Positions 28,601 through 43,600 of a DNA stretch of 64,000 nt are shown piece after piece. Made by a program: the position numbers and the translations under genes. The stretch is from Sipunculus nudus. Its lineage: Eukaryota; Annelida; Sipuncula; Golfingiida; Sipunculidae. The stretch spans positions 17,854,001-17,918,000 of the forward strand of contig CM049308.1 in the NCBI GenBank assembly GCA_026874595.1. Direction: 5' to 3'. A model generated the notes under the pieces. That model saw only the letters and a list, made by a program, of their open reading frames with translations. It searched no databases and had not been told where the DNA came from. Numbering within the stretch: position 1 is the stretch's first letter; the number at the start of each line of letters is the position of its first letter.

Positions 28601-31600
28601 TCTTTTTCACAAATCCTAAAGTCCTCTATTAAACCTATGATCGACAGTCACATTAATCATCTTTCTCTGTCTGTTCTTCTGTCTCTGTGTTTGTCTATGT
28701 ATTTTACTTTGTAAAATATCTCAAAATACAAATTGAATTCTGTGGAATTTTGTTGAGAGGTTGGTCTCAGTTAAAAGAAAAGTTTGAATCATTTGAAGTA
28801 AATCACATTTCCATTTCATTATTTTGATGTCCCTTTATACATCTGTAATACATAATATTTGGTGACATACACACCATACTTCAGGCTATAACATAAATTT
28901 GCATTGTTTCAGTTAAATATGTCAGTCATTATGAGTAATGAAAATTCATCATTTTGGTTATTTAAATATTCATCACAAAGATTTCATGAATATTAATCAA
29001 GAAGTTTATATGAATATTCATTATATAATACTTCACAGGCCTTTTTTCACTGGAAGAGGCAGCAGTCATGATATACTAGAAGTGCCAAAGGTGAGTATGA
29101 ATCGGATGCAAATATTACTGACTTTAAACAGATAGTCTTAGGACCTGTGGTGTAGAGAGTCAATAATTCTAACTATAGTCTGTCTCCACAGGAGGGGGGA
29201 TGGTATTGGTTTTGGCCTTATTTATTTACACTTTCAGTGTATTTTGAAAAATTACCTGTCTGTAAATCAAAGAGGTACTCCGGCAGTTATTTGCCAGGAA
29301 ACCACTACCATACCCTGGACAGAATTTAAGAGAAACACTTAATTTAATATTGGAGAGAATGGTCTGTTTTTGTCAGGATATATAGACAGAACAAGGAGAC
29401 ATTTTGACAGATATTGAAAGTATAGTACTGAGTACCATAAATATGAAAAATACATTGTCAGCTAAGAGATGCTATTTTACTCAACAATTTCAAAACACAC
29501 TGATGCGGCTACAACATGCACAACTTGGGTCAGATTGGATTGTTTTGACCAAGCACCTATTGTATATTTTGTTTGTATTTGTATTTATCTTGGTAATAAG
29601 CATTGGTTTAATTCTGTACAAATATATATGTATCTGTTTGTGACCAAACATGTTCTAAATATACTCAATAACTATTCTTAATGATATTTATATATATGTG
29701 TGTTGATTGTGGCACATTTTCTATCCAGATACACATCAATATTATAGTTAATGAAACATAAAAAGCATTTTATCTACAGTTTAATCTTGAATGCAAGTGC
29801 TTGGGTGGGAAACCCTCTCTAAAATTGTGTCATTTTTAACTCTTACACGGCAAGCTTGTGTCACGTGTCAAAAAACACTTCAGGATTGCTGATGCTTGAC
29901 ATGCCTAAGTCTGTTTTGCTTAAGATAAATAGACTGAAGTGATTTTTTTCCAGATTTGACGCATGACGCTTTATGCTTTAGTGTGTTTTGGGCTTAAAGT
30001 AGTAATTGAATTGAGAATAAAAGGTTAAGCCTTGATTTAATAATTTAATTGATTCAAAGGTCCCTTACAGTTCACACGCCCACTGTTTGTAATGTCTGGT
30101 GGACATTCAAAACATTCCACTTTGATGTATTTCAGGACTCTGGTAGACAGAGTGATGATAGTTCAAGAAGAAATGATTCAGACAGCCATGTGGTATGTTA
30201 TCTACTCAGTAGGGGGCGCCATGCATGTGGGGGGGGGTGTAATAAATGGGCCTGACTGTTTATGCATGATATAGTAGTCGTAGGGAGTAGTTAAGAACCA
30301 CCTGACAGAGTTTAATGCCATCAGCTGTGATAGATTATTGGACTGGTACAGGCTGTTTCACTTAGGATACCTGTTCATAATACTTTTCCATTTGTTGAAG
30401 TTCTGTAAATGGATACTTTTTGAATATTGTAATATTTGAGTCCTACTGAACATGCCCTTTGAAATTCAAAAAAAAAAAAGATATGTCAGCAATAAATTTA
30501 ATTCAGAAAGCCCACCAACATGCATAAGCAACCATGTCTATTGGACCAAGTCTGCATGTTGATGTTAGAAATAATCTATAGTGTGTAGCAAGCACAAGAC
30601 AGGTCAGTCATAGGTGGTGTCATATTATCCAGCCAATAGACTGTGAACATACTAGTCAGAAAACCTGAAGGTTTTGTAAATATTACAACCAAAATTTACT
30701 TGGCACACCTTGATAGAATGGATTATAGTGTTACATGTTTTACAAGGGTGGTAATTAGATCTTTAGCTTTGAATATGGGTTCAAGTGGTATGTCTTTCCA
30801 TCAGATTTTGGGTATTTTAACGTCATATACCATACTCCTGTAGAAGAAAGCATTATTCAGGTTTAAAAAATAAAAACTCTGCAAATCTGCTCATAAGAGG
30901 TCACTGTGGGTAGATTCTAGATTCTTTTGCACCAAACTTAACAAGTAATGGAAATCCTAGTGAAGTTGCCAAGAAATTTTGATGATGAATTGAGAAACAA
31001 CCCTCACAAAATAAATTGATGAACATAAATTTGCCAGAGTTTTTTTTTGTCGACCAGGGATATGGAGACCTTTTAAACACAGACTCAGTTAGATGTGCTG
31101 TGATTGACAGGATATGTAAGAACTTGGGCTGTAATGATTCACTGATGCACCATTACATAATGATACAATGTCAAATATTGTATCAGTTCTGGTCAAATTA
31201 CGCTGTATTGATAAGTTGACGGTACATGACCATCCAACAGAAAGTCCAACATTTAAGTATCAACTCTGGTATTAAATAATAATCAGTGATCCAGCTCATG
31301 TAATGCCAAACATCATTGGCCAGAAATAAGTTCAGCTACATCTTATTGGTGATAACTGCATTATTCAACTAATTAAAGGGCTGTTACATTATTCCTCATG
31401 AAGCATGGAGGCAACTGCTTGGTGAACTCTGCTTGTGTAATCACTCTGTTTGTGAGAAATAACAATACAAATGTCACTGATATAAACTTTATTATTTTTA
31501 CAATAGAGTTTAAATAAAACTGAGTAAGTTAAATAAAACTGAGTATTTACCAGTCATTAAGCTGCGTAACACGAAAAATGAGCTGGTAACCCCAACCAAA

Positions 31601-34600
31601 AATATATATTTTTAAATCTGCTAAACTGATGGCATCGGGCTGTGTATCTTATTTGGTTCCCTTGGCAACCTGCGCTGCCTGGCACTTGTTCCTGAGGGCA
31701 TGAATATGTGTGGACTACTTGTTCCCTTGTGCAAACTTAGCTAGATATGTCAGTTAGATATTATGTGGCAGTGCATGTGCTGGTCTGGCCCAATTATTTT
31801 ATTATCTATACTGTGCAATTTTATGTACTGACATGATACATTATTATTTTCTCCTCTTATTTTTGGTATGAGCTATGGAAGACAAACATTGCCTATATTT
31901 AGCTACATATTATGTATTGAATTCTGTTTGATTTGTAATAGATCCATTTCTTATGTTGTCTAGCCCATGATGATTATTTTGTAAATGGATTTTTGAGATA
32001 TAGTTGCATCTTGAAGCATGCCTCGCACCTGTGGCATGTTTATTCATGAGTCCAGAGGCATGTTTATTCATGAGTCCTGTTACTGCCTTATTAGGAGAAT
32101 TTGAGCGACCTGGATCAGTCTGACCCGGGCAAAGATTTCCTGGGAAGGGATTTTGGTGGAGTATTTGCTAGTCTTCCCAAAGAGGAAAAAAAGCCACGAA
32201 CGCATGGCAAGGAACTGAAAGGTTCGCCGTTTAAGGACAGGAAAGGTAGCTTAAAGAAAGACGAATCCGAAAAGCAGAGTAGTTCTGGGGCCGCAGACCA
32301 GGGGTCAACAGTAGAGGTATGATTGTTGATATGTTTTCGTTGTCTGAATGTCACCTCATTATGTATTATTTATCACCCCTGTTGGAGCCTCTTAGCATTA
32401 CAATTTCTTAATTTTATTACATGATCACATTACATGATACTGTTGAAATTTTTTTTTTTCAGGAATTTTGGCCATATTGCACTTGGTTATGAAATTTTCT
32501 TCCTGCAAAATAATCAAATTTTGATAAATAAATTAGTTTGGAAAAAAACATACATAAACATACACACGTAAATATCTTAAGCTTATTTTCTTACTTTTGG
32601 AATTTAAAATGTGATATAATAAAATATTAAATCATACATAAAGGTTTTATATTTTACTGTGAACATTTCAAAACTTTTTAATGTACCAAATTTATCTGAT
32701 TATTCATGAAAACTATCATGATCCTCACAAATTTTACAATTGTGACAATAATGTGATACGTAATGCATGTTAACCCCATTGCTTCAGCTGTTGTATAATG
32801 CACTGAATGTTTGGCTTTTGAATGTCACCAGCTCGCTGTTGCAGCTACGATGCTATAGGTTTTATAGAGATATGAAGTTTACTTTATCACAAGTCTGCTC
32901 TGATACAGATTCTTTTAGGAGGCAAAAAATTACTGCACACACAAGCACACACAAAACCACATGCTAATATCTACACAACCATTAACACTCAGGACTTTTT
33001 TTCTGGCACTTAATGTTGAATATATAAATTCACTGTTTAAATTATGTGATATTTTCACTTTGTGTCGTTTTTTATTCTCATGCTAACGGTATTAAAGTTA
33101 TTGTGATACGTATTTTCTTGATTGAAGTGTGGGTTACCCTATAATATTGAGTAATACCCTTTTTCTTGCTGGACTCTTAGATATGTCTGAGCTTTGAACC
33201 CAGGATTTGATCAAATCTTAAATATTATGTATAGAAAACAACAACAAATTTCTCTTGTGTTGATAAATTGAGCATGCAGTTTTCACAGATTGTTTCATTT
33301 GTGATTTGGGAAAATTTTTTGCAGAAGTCATATTTACTGGTTTACAGGACTGTATCAGAGAATGTTATACATATGCAGTGATTAATGTTAATAAGAATAT
33401 TATGTGTTGTGATTGCTGTTTCAGCCACGTATAGCTTTACTGGAGCAGCTCAGTACAGTACTGCCAACAGTGGAGGTCAGCCTCCCTGATCACTTCATAC
33501 TAGTCAACACTGCAGACTTTCAGGGCCAGGTATGGTATAATAAGTAGTTACATTTATTATAACTTACTGTAAGGTCTGTTTCAGTTCATACCCTTCAATG
33601 GTTCATACAAACTTTTTCCAGAGACATTATAAAAATGTCAAAGCAGACAACAGTATCAGCTCCATCACTTCTTAAACATTTTCTTTGGCACAAATGTTAC
33701 CACCAGCAGCAATTTTATGTCCTAGCAATAACTGCTGAGATTGCTAAAATAAGTACCAATTGTCGCACTTAGATATATCATAAGATTTTGAAGATGTTTT
33801 TAAAGTTTTAAATATATATTATATTTGGCATTTTAATCAATAGAATTGTTAAAATAATATCATGTCTCAATAAGAATAAAAAGGAAATGCATAAGACTGT
33901 TTAGACATATATTTTAACAATATTTATTTGTTATTACAATGTATTGGGTATTTTTCAATATACACATGTTGTTACAGTATATTGGGTAATTCTACAATAT
34001 TTACAAATTATTACAGTGTTAGGTAATTTTACAATATTAACATGTTATTGAATGATAATTGATAATTTTACAATAATTACATGTTGTTTCAGTGTATTTG
34101 GTAAATTTACAATATTAACACATTGTTGTATTGTATTCATTAATTTTACAATATTTAAATATTGTTACAATGTATTGGGTATTTCTACACTATTCACATG
34201 TTGTTACAGTGTATTAAGTAATTTACAATATTGACATATTGTTAGAGTGTATATAGTAATTTCACAATGTTTACATTTTGTTATAGTTTATTGAGTAATT
34301 TTACAGTATTTACATTTTGTTACAGTGTATTGGTCAATTTTACAATATTTACATGTTGTTACAGTGTATTGCCAGTGCACTTCAGGAGCAGAATCACCGA
34401 GTTATCTCCACATGCTCTGCAGCTGACGTGAAAGCTACGCTCTCCCACCTTGTCAATAAGATACAAAAATTGTGAGTACAATCTTTTGATTTTATCATTT
34501 TTGTACTAAATATCTTAATTTCTGAATATTTTGAGGAAAAGTGAGGAAAAGTAACAGTAATACCTCAGCTGGTTTTCAGCACCTTCTGGTGAATATTCAG

Positions 34601-37600
34601 TAAAACAAATGAACACAGTGATAGGTTCATGCTGGACAAGTTTTGAATACCCATGTATAAGGTATGTAGGTTACAAAGGTATATGGCAGTATTATAAGTG
34701 CTGCAAGAAACAGAAATATGATTTATTGTTTTCTTATAAACTATGTTATTTAATGTTAACTGGATAATGAAATAATTGTTTCCAATGTAAACTCAGTGAC
34801 ACTAATAAGTAGTAATTGTAAGTAATTATCATTAATGATTATTGCTTTGATTAAAAGATATCTGATTCCTGAAGTAATGGTATTTTTCATTATATTTTAA
34901 TGATTCGTTATTTATCTAGTGTTCTGTTGATATGTTCATGTATTTTGCAGCTGTAATACCAATTCCAAAGCCCCAGCTCCCGTGAAGGTTGTGATCGTCG
35001 GGGGTGATGCTTACGTCAACTCAGTATTATGTCCTTATGTAGAACAGTTCTCAAACAAGTCACCTGACTGGCAGCTGTACATCAGGTTTAGCATCATTCC
35101 TACAGGTGGGAGTCAGTATTATGTCTATGTGGATTGGTTTTCAAAATTGGTTGACTTGAAGCTGTATGTACCTCAGCTTTAGCATCTATCCATTAAGTTG
35201 ATTTAAATATAATGACCTTTTAACCCTGATAATATTATGAAATTTGAGTGCTTGACTAGTAAGATGTAATTGAGAATTACTGTATGAAAACTGTTGGGCC
35301 AACTATTAAGTAACAATTAAATTTGTATACTGATATGAATGGTATTATATGTATTAGAGAACTATTGCAGCTTATATTCATGTTGATAATCATATTTAAA
35401 GCCGAACAGAAGTTCAGTATCTTAACATCCCTTCTAAAAATTAAAATTGACAGATAGTGCATATTCTTGTATCAAAGACCTTTGCAAGATGTCAGCTAAT
35501 GATTCTGCAACCTTGCAATTGCAGGAACAGGATTCAAAGCATCGCACTACCAACCTATAATACTTATCTCATTGTGTTTAGGTGCAAGCCTACTGGGGCG
35601 GTACCTGAGTAAGATCGACACGCTCCACAACAGCCTCTTTATGAATTATACCTGGAGGGACGCATTTGATAAGGAAGGATCTAGATCAGGTGAGGGTCAT
35701 CTGACAGTCACAAGTTTTCTAATGTAGTTTCTCATTTACTTTATAGATTGTCCATCAATTTTTATGTGCTTACCACATGGGAAATCTTTTACAATTTTAC
35801 TAAATGGCTGTAATTTTGCCAAAAAAAATGGTATAAACGCAATCTCAAAAGTTGCAGTTTCTTTGAATAGAAATTCAGTTAATCCAAATCAAAATTTTGC
35901 TTTAAATGTTCACTCACCATTTGATGGTCCATTTTACTTGAGAGTATGTATACCATAAAAAAAGAAATTTTACAATTTATAGAATTTATGGTATTTTCAT
36001 ATTCTTGTAATATTGCATATACAGATCAGCTGATTCTCTGTTAGCATGAAGGACAGTGAAGCAAGTTATCATGCTGGTACTAAATGAACATACAGGACAG
36101 AACCACTGACTAACACTAAATTGATGGTCAAGACGGTCCAGATTTTATGTATTTGTCAACATTGGTTTGCATCTTTTCTCAAAAACTTAAACATTGATTT
36201 TGATGAATTTTCTTGAGGTTTATTGTAACTTCCAAGGGGGCATCCTAATTTAATTTACTGATTTGGACCTGGACCAAAAAAGTGTTATTCTGCTATAAAC
36301 TGTACTAATACACTCCCCCCCCCCCCCCCACCAAACTCACCAGAGATAAATTGTCAGCTGGACGCTGTCATCGGATACTTTCTTGTTGCACCTCCATGCC
36401 CTTATGGAACCCTGACAAGTTTATTTCTCCCAGTTTCTCAAAACTGCTCATCTAGGCTGACATTTTGTGTACACACTAAAACCTGAATGTCACTGGTTGC
36501 ATGTCAAAATTATGGGTAAAATTCCTGGGGTAACCAGGGTCTCCTTGATACATCTTTTTGAAATAGGACGATGAAGAGTGTTGTAATTTACTACTATTTG
36601 GGAAAATTGTGTTGTCACTTTCCAAATGTGATGATTGTGCACAGGTGTCACCTATTTGGGGCCACCTTTGTTATGGTGGACAGAGCTGACCTATGATGTA
36701 ACTGTTGAGTTGGTGAACCATGAATCACATTTATGTCAGCTTGGATTAATGTATTTCCTGTGCTTTGATACCAGACATCTAGTTTGTTTGGATCATGGTA
36801 ATATCCCAGGTCTGGTGATCCAGAGTTTTCATGGAGGTGTAAGTATGGTCTCTGGGTGCTCTCTAGCTTAGAATATATCTGTCATTAATCTCTGATTCCT
36901 TTTTTGCTAGTGGATGCAGCAGACATTGCCAGTAGAATACAGCGCTACATCAGCAGCACAAACACAGTGAATCAGCTCCCAGTGGCTGAGGCTATGGTTA
37001 CCTACAAAGATAAAAAGTAAACATTTATCTAAGTCAAAGTTAATACTATAAGTATAAGACCAGTATAAACCAACACAGTACAGACTAGTAAGCTGCATAA
37101 GCTTAATATATGGCTTATGTGCATCATAAAGTATATATGAATATATGTTATATATGTGATGTGATGATATATTTTGTGTACTGATATGTTAAGTATAATA
37201 TTAATATCTTTATTTTGTTCATGTCATTGAGACAGTCATAAAATGTACCCTGTATCCACCGTTGAATTGGGCTTTTAGAATATTTCCAAACAAATAAATT
37301 TTATGTGCAAATGAAGCAGCTGTAATTATTTTCTTCACCTGAACTCGCTGTTTATTGTTTCTTTACAGTACAAATGAGGAGTCTTCCCAGATATTTGTAC
37401 CATTTATCAATGTAAGTATATTTCTGGCACAAAAGGAAATTTATATTGTTACATGTGATATACTTAATTACACAAAGCTAGACCAAGCTAAAAGAAAATC
37501 AGTGCAACTTACCAATTACAGAGACTGGCAGTTGAATTAATACAGTTAAACCTCTTAATTGCAGACATGATTTTCTTATTTCCTTTATAAGAGAGGAGTT

Positions 37601-40600
37601 CAAATCAGAGAGGTCACAGGTCCACAGTTCTATTTCATGGAACTACCATTCTAAAATGGATGGATTGGCTTCTGTAGCTCAGGGATAGAGCACCAGAACT
37701 CAAAGCCCAGGAGATTATGAGTTCAAATCTCAGCTGAGGCAGTGAGATTTTCAAGGTCAGCCCCAACCCATGGTTAGTGCTCTGCAAGTATATGGGCAGA
37801 CTGTGATTAACAGCTATTTTTCACTCACAAATAAGTGCACCTTTTGGGGGATTCTTGGTGGTATGATTTAGGAATGGGGACAATTACACACCCAGGGCTC
37901 ACAGGTGCAGTAGTCACCAGGCCTTGTTAACACCAGGATATAAAATGAGAGGAAGCATGTGATACTGTCCTGTCATGTAGTCCAAAACTGGAATGGAATT
38001 ATGCAGATATACATATACTTAAAGTTAATCTAGCATTAAAAGTGGAGGCTGTTACCTCCAACAAAAAATATTTATGAAAAAAAATATATATATATAATAG
38101 ATTGGTGTGCAATCAAGAGGTTTCTCTGTACTATATGATGATGTCTCTTATGTCTATTTGTTTTAATCAGGTAAAAGCTAAACATTTGAGTTATAACACC
38201 TGATGAAATGTATATTTCAACATATCTTTAATTTTTGGCTTGACACACAAAATACCAGTCAGACAGTATTCTGTAGAATAGTCCATACCAGAGGATAGTG
38301 TTATATTGGATGCTTAAATCATATGGTATAGAGAAATGTGTCATTATCAGGTTTTCTGAAGTAGATAGTCCCATACATGATTGTTAACCAGGTAATCTGA
38401 CCTGAATAGAATTATTCAATCAGAGTTCTGTCATCAAATTTTCTTGCTTAAATTGACTATGGAAACTTTATTTTCTCAGGTGTATTATCTAAATTAAGTT
38501 TCCATTACTTTAATTTGGTGCACTGGCACAAAACAGTTTAGTGCATTGATTGAGGACTGTTGATTCTATATCCCATAATACTGTCCATAAAAAATATTAT
38601 AAAAAATATCCCCATTCTGGACATTTCTCCAATATACAGATAATTAAATTGTAAAAAGGTTGATGTTTAAGACTAAATTGAAGAAGTGAGCCTGAATTGG
38701 CTGTTACAGTGCTGTTGTTTTTATTACAGGAGGTACGCATTGGGCCACCGGAATACAAATCGGTACCCATGTCAATATCAGGTGCGTTACTGTAATACTT
38801 ACTCAGTGGCCTCAAGTGTATCATTCTGGAGGGGTCCCAAAGTTATCAATTTTCTCATGTGGTAAAGTTAACATCATTAGTAATCCTGAGTTTGTGGTGT
38901 GTACATTCCTTTTTGGTATTATCAGACTGTGTAAGTGATCACATGATATAGACTTGGTTTCAGAATTCAGCTTGTCCTCCATAAATCTCTCTGAATGGCT
39001 GTTTGCATCATTCCTGCTCTCTCATTGGTCAGTTACTGTGTTCTGGATCAGCCAACTCTGTGATTTTAATAAATCAGGCAAACATTTTTCTATCATGATA
39101 AATAAAAAGTGCCTTTACTTATATTATGAAGGGTGATGACTATGCATTTTTCTTTCTTTAAATACACCCGTTAGAACACATTTGTATGGGTTGAAACATA
39201 AGTGAGATCACTGTACATGATTACCAGTTCAATAAACCTTGGAATTAATTGCATATTAATTTGATACCACTAAGCATAACATGCTTCAAGGTTCAGAATG
39301 GCAGTCTGAATGAACAAGTACTTTATTCTTCAGTTGACCTTGAAGAGGTCATGGCAGCCAGCACAGCAGCCAGTCTCTCTAGTTCTCCTCCACAGTCAAC
39401 ATATATGGATAAAGCACGAGACCGTGACAGTCACACGCCCCCTAACTCACCAAACATCAACTCACCATTCATCCAACAAGGGTAAGTTACTCAGACAAAT
39501 ATGGAAGGAAAAATGGTATCTTAAATGAACACATTAGTATGTAACAGGATCTAGAATATTCTGTTCAGGATCTAAAGATGGGTCGACCAGTGATGTTAAG
39601 AGTTGTTAATAAACTGTTCAGGACCTGTTTTTGCTCATCTTCAAGATTAGGACAGCAGCGGCAGAAAAGGGAAGTCAGCGCCTGAGCTGATCACGTTAAA
39701 AACCAACACAGTCAGATCAGCACCAGCTCCTTCAGCAATGTCAAAGTAGGACAGGTTGAATTATATGGTTGGTCCAGGCTTGTAAGGTTAGAAGATACTG
39801 ATAGAATGAAGAAGCGATTGACGTTGAGAATATTGCACCATGCCAAGCATAAAAGGATCCAAGACACCTTCCCTGGTCAGCTTGAGACTGCCAAGCACTT
39901 GGTCCAAGAAGCACTGTCGAACAAGCAAGGAGATTACCTGCAGCCACGCCCACTCTTAGCAAACACCTGTACACCTCCTTCTCCCTAATGCAGAGAGCGC
40001 AGCTTTGCCTTGAACACTTTATTGCGATGTTAAACAAGATTAGGACTTCTGAATAACCGACCAATTGTGTTGTGTTTTCAAGCTGTGTTCCAAGGACATT
40101 TCTAGACCAGGTGGTTCCTCTATCATATACCAGTACATGTAAATGTTGACATATTTAGACTTAAAGAGTGGTATCAGTTGTTTATTTTATAAAATTAAAG
40201 CCGGCAGAAGAGAGCACCTGTGAACCTTGTTTGTGAACCATGACACTATGTAGACTCAGGAAAGTTTGATTCAGATCCTGGTGGAGGTATCCTTGTAGGC
40301 TTAGACTAAAGTTCCAGTTTATAAATGAAATAAATGTTGGACTCTTGATACAGGTCCTCTTGAGTATTTCCTTGTTTTAAAAATGACATTTGTTACCCAG
40401 AATGCAGTAGTATTTTTGTTTGTTACACAGAGCAAGTGGGCCGCCCCTCAGTGCTCCGTTCACAGAGTACCTTGATCTTCAACTCGACTACTGGACTCTG
40501 TCATCCCGTCCAGACTCCAGCGACAAGGCAGCTCCAAAGAAGGACACCAAAGTGTCACTCAAGTCCGCATTCAAGTCCGTACAGGTTTTCCGGCTCCCTC

Positions 40601-43600
40601 ATAATGGCGATGTGTCGTCCTCGCATCTCACCATGGTGGTCATCACCAAGGAGAAGAAACAGAAGAGCATGGGTAAAGGTGAGAGAGGAATATACCCACA
40701 TGTTTAAATGGGTAAAAATTTGGGTAAAGGTCAGTGAGTTCACCTTACCATTATATAAGAAATGAGTAGGTGGGTAAAAAATAGGTGAGTAACTCATCCC
40801 TACATTTATATGCCAAAAGTATGAATTGGTAACTCCTCATATTTCATGAGGTAAAATAGATCAATATGGTAAGGTAAAAGCATAAAAATACCCCAATTGG
40901 TAACACCTATATTTGATAAGATAAAAATAAATTGTCAAGCTTAAAGCATAGGAAATATACCTCTGTGATTGGGTAACTCTTGTGCCAGGTAGAGGGAAAA
41001 AGGATGAGTGAAAGCAAATAAAATAATACCTCAGTGGGTAACATATGCCAGCTTAGTCTCAATTGTAAATGTGTAAATAGATATGAAAATGCCCCATGGC
41101 CCCAATGGAAATGTAAATTAGTGGGTAATGGTTAGTCAGTATACTTTGATGGGTGACCTACCCTGAAGCTGAATAGGTAAAATGACGGGAAATCTTCGTT
41201 TCAGCTTGTGAAACCTAAAGGTTAAAAGATTAAAGGATAGGTGAAATCGACAGCTATATCTCAGTGGATAAGCACTCTCAGGATTCTAAAAGAATAATAG
41301 ATAAAGTTTAATTTACTTTTGTGGGTAGATAAAGTTTAATTTACTTTTGTGGGTAATTCATCCTCAAGTCATAAAGAGTAAAGGTGAGGTAACTTAGTTT
41401 AGGCAGCAGGTTGAGGTAAGTTGAACTGATAAGGGTAATTGACTATACCATTGATCTATATTGATGTCAAACAATTACTGATTTTATTTTTAACTTGTGG
41501 CATTTATTCACTGTTTACAGTCATGAGGATAGGGAAAAAGTCAAAAGAACTCGAGTCAAAGAGCCAGGCAGTGGAGGGCATCAGCCGACTCATCTGTACC
41601 TCCAAGAGTCAAAATCAGCCTTTCAGAGGTAAGGAGTCATAGACATTGTTGATATACACAGCCATCATTCCAGCTCTCCTTTGCTTTAACTGCTGCTTTG
41701 TATAGCAAGTTTTTCGGCGTTTCAACACCAGGGCTGGCACAGAGCCACACTTGACATTAGTCTGTGATGCCACACTCTCATTGGTCTGATTACAATTCTT
41801 TGAAACCCGGAGTATTTTGTTATACAAAGCAGTTGTTATAGTGAGGGAGATATAGAATGACCACAGTGTATAAAGGCTGTATGAGGAGTGCAAGACATTA
41901 TGTACCCAACGGTAAAGAAAGGTTGCACTGCTGCCATCTGCATAAGGGACAAGTGAATTTGAATATTTCCCTCTGCATTAGTTGTGTGCAATCAGTTTTG
42001 AGTCACAGATATTTGATTTTTGTTTATATCCAATCGATACATACAGCTGCCTTGACCATTCCTCGTTAATTCCATTCAGTTTACCATGCACAAAAATGCC
42101 TTCCATGAATTCTGTGATTTATATTTTATAGTGGAAGCTGTAAGCTGCAGGAAATATTAACACTATGCATAGAGATGAGTTTTATACATTGGCTTGTTCA
42201 TTCACATTTCTTTTGTGTTCATTCTTCACTCAAAGCTTTAATTCATGATTGCAGATTGTGTACAGTAAAAGTATGGGATGGCCATTACAGTGCAGTTTTT
42301 GGGATGACTGCTGTCATTTCTCAAACTGTACTCTAGTAGTCCAGTATGAACAAGTCCAGCTGAGTCTTTTTAATTTCCTGTCAAATTCAATGCAGTTTAC
42401 AGCATCATATGACATAAATTTCCACATCTTTGGCTAAGCCAAGCTGTGTCCGCCTTTTATCGAAGGGTGTGGGATGAAATGGGCGCTACATCATCGGATA
42501 TTTACAGGAGTAGTATATAGCATTTAGATTAAGGGTTTGGACTCTGGAGCTGAGCATTGCCATTTTGAACCATGGAAATGCCTCAGATGCAGATTAGTGA
42601 AATTTGGATAGAACTTTAAGAGATTTGCTGTACATAATATATTAATGAGAGGTTATGATTCCTTGTTTATTCCTTGTCCTGAGGGCCAAAAAGCACTGAT
42701 CCCACTGTAAATAGGCGGTTAGCTTTGTATATATCCTAATGTTTATAACATGGGGGCCCCAAAAAATAAAACACATTCAACACGGACATCTGGCCGCAAG
42801 TCAGATGAATCAGAGTTTTGCAAAGGTTGTTTTACAACCAACAACCTTAGATAACATGGATAATGTTTGTCAACATTGGCACATGTGCCATGCTTACTTA
42901 CAGACTGTGGATATACAAGCTCATACATCCATCAAAGAGTTGTTATAAGAACTTTTCTATACAAGAATCACCTAAAGTTTATCAATATGTACACAAAGTA
43001 AGCCAGAAATCACGTGAACTCTACAGAATACATAGGTGAATGGCTGGCTTTAATAATCACATATTGTCTTATTGCATGGTTGCCATTATCTTCATTCATA
43101 AGTACAGGCCATGGACATATCTTTAGTAAAAATTGACCTATCCACCACAGCCTACATGCTCCGCCCTTTTAACCTAATCATGATAATGAGCCCCCAAAAC
43201 GCTTCTACACAAAAAGTCTTCCAAGCCCATGGTATTGAGAGCTGTTTACAAGACAATAATGACATCACAAAGGTCGGTGAAGTATGATGTCATCAACTGG
43301 AATTGCTTTTTATCTATTGTCCAGTGGCAGTGATGAATATATCGCAGCCATTGTGAACTGTCTTGCCATATTTTGGATTATGTGTCTCATACCTGCCAGG
43401 TAAAACATTATTATTCACTTGGTAGTTGGAGGAATTGCTCCTGCAACACATACTCTGTTTGGGAGAGTTGCCCAAATTATGATTGACTGTTTATGTTGCC
43501 AACAGTATCTTGATTGGTTGCTGGCAAGTGCTCTGCTCATTATTATTCATTGGACAAATATGCGATTAAGGTCACATAGAGGTCAATTAACTGTTTATAT

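Noticed and set aside
37667-37741. A functional tRNA gene
   Set aside because: The anticodon and acceptor stems do not pair well, and the sequence continues into a SINE-like body.
41255-41295. tRNA A-box-like sequence (TATCTCAGTGGATAAGCAC)
   Set aside because: No B-box or closing stems follow within the expected distance, so it is at most a fragment of a SINE and too weak to list.
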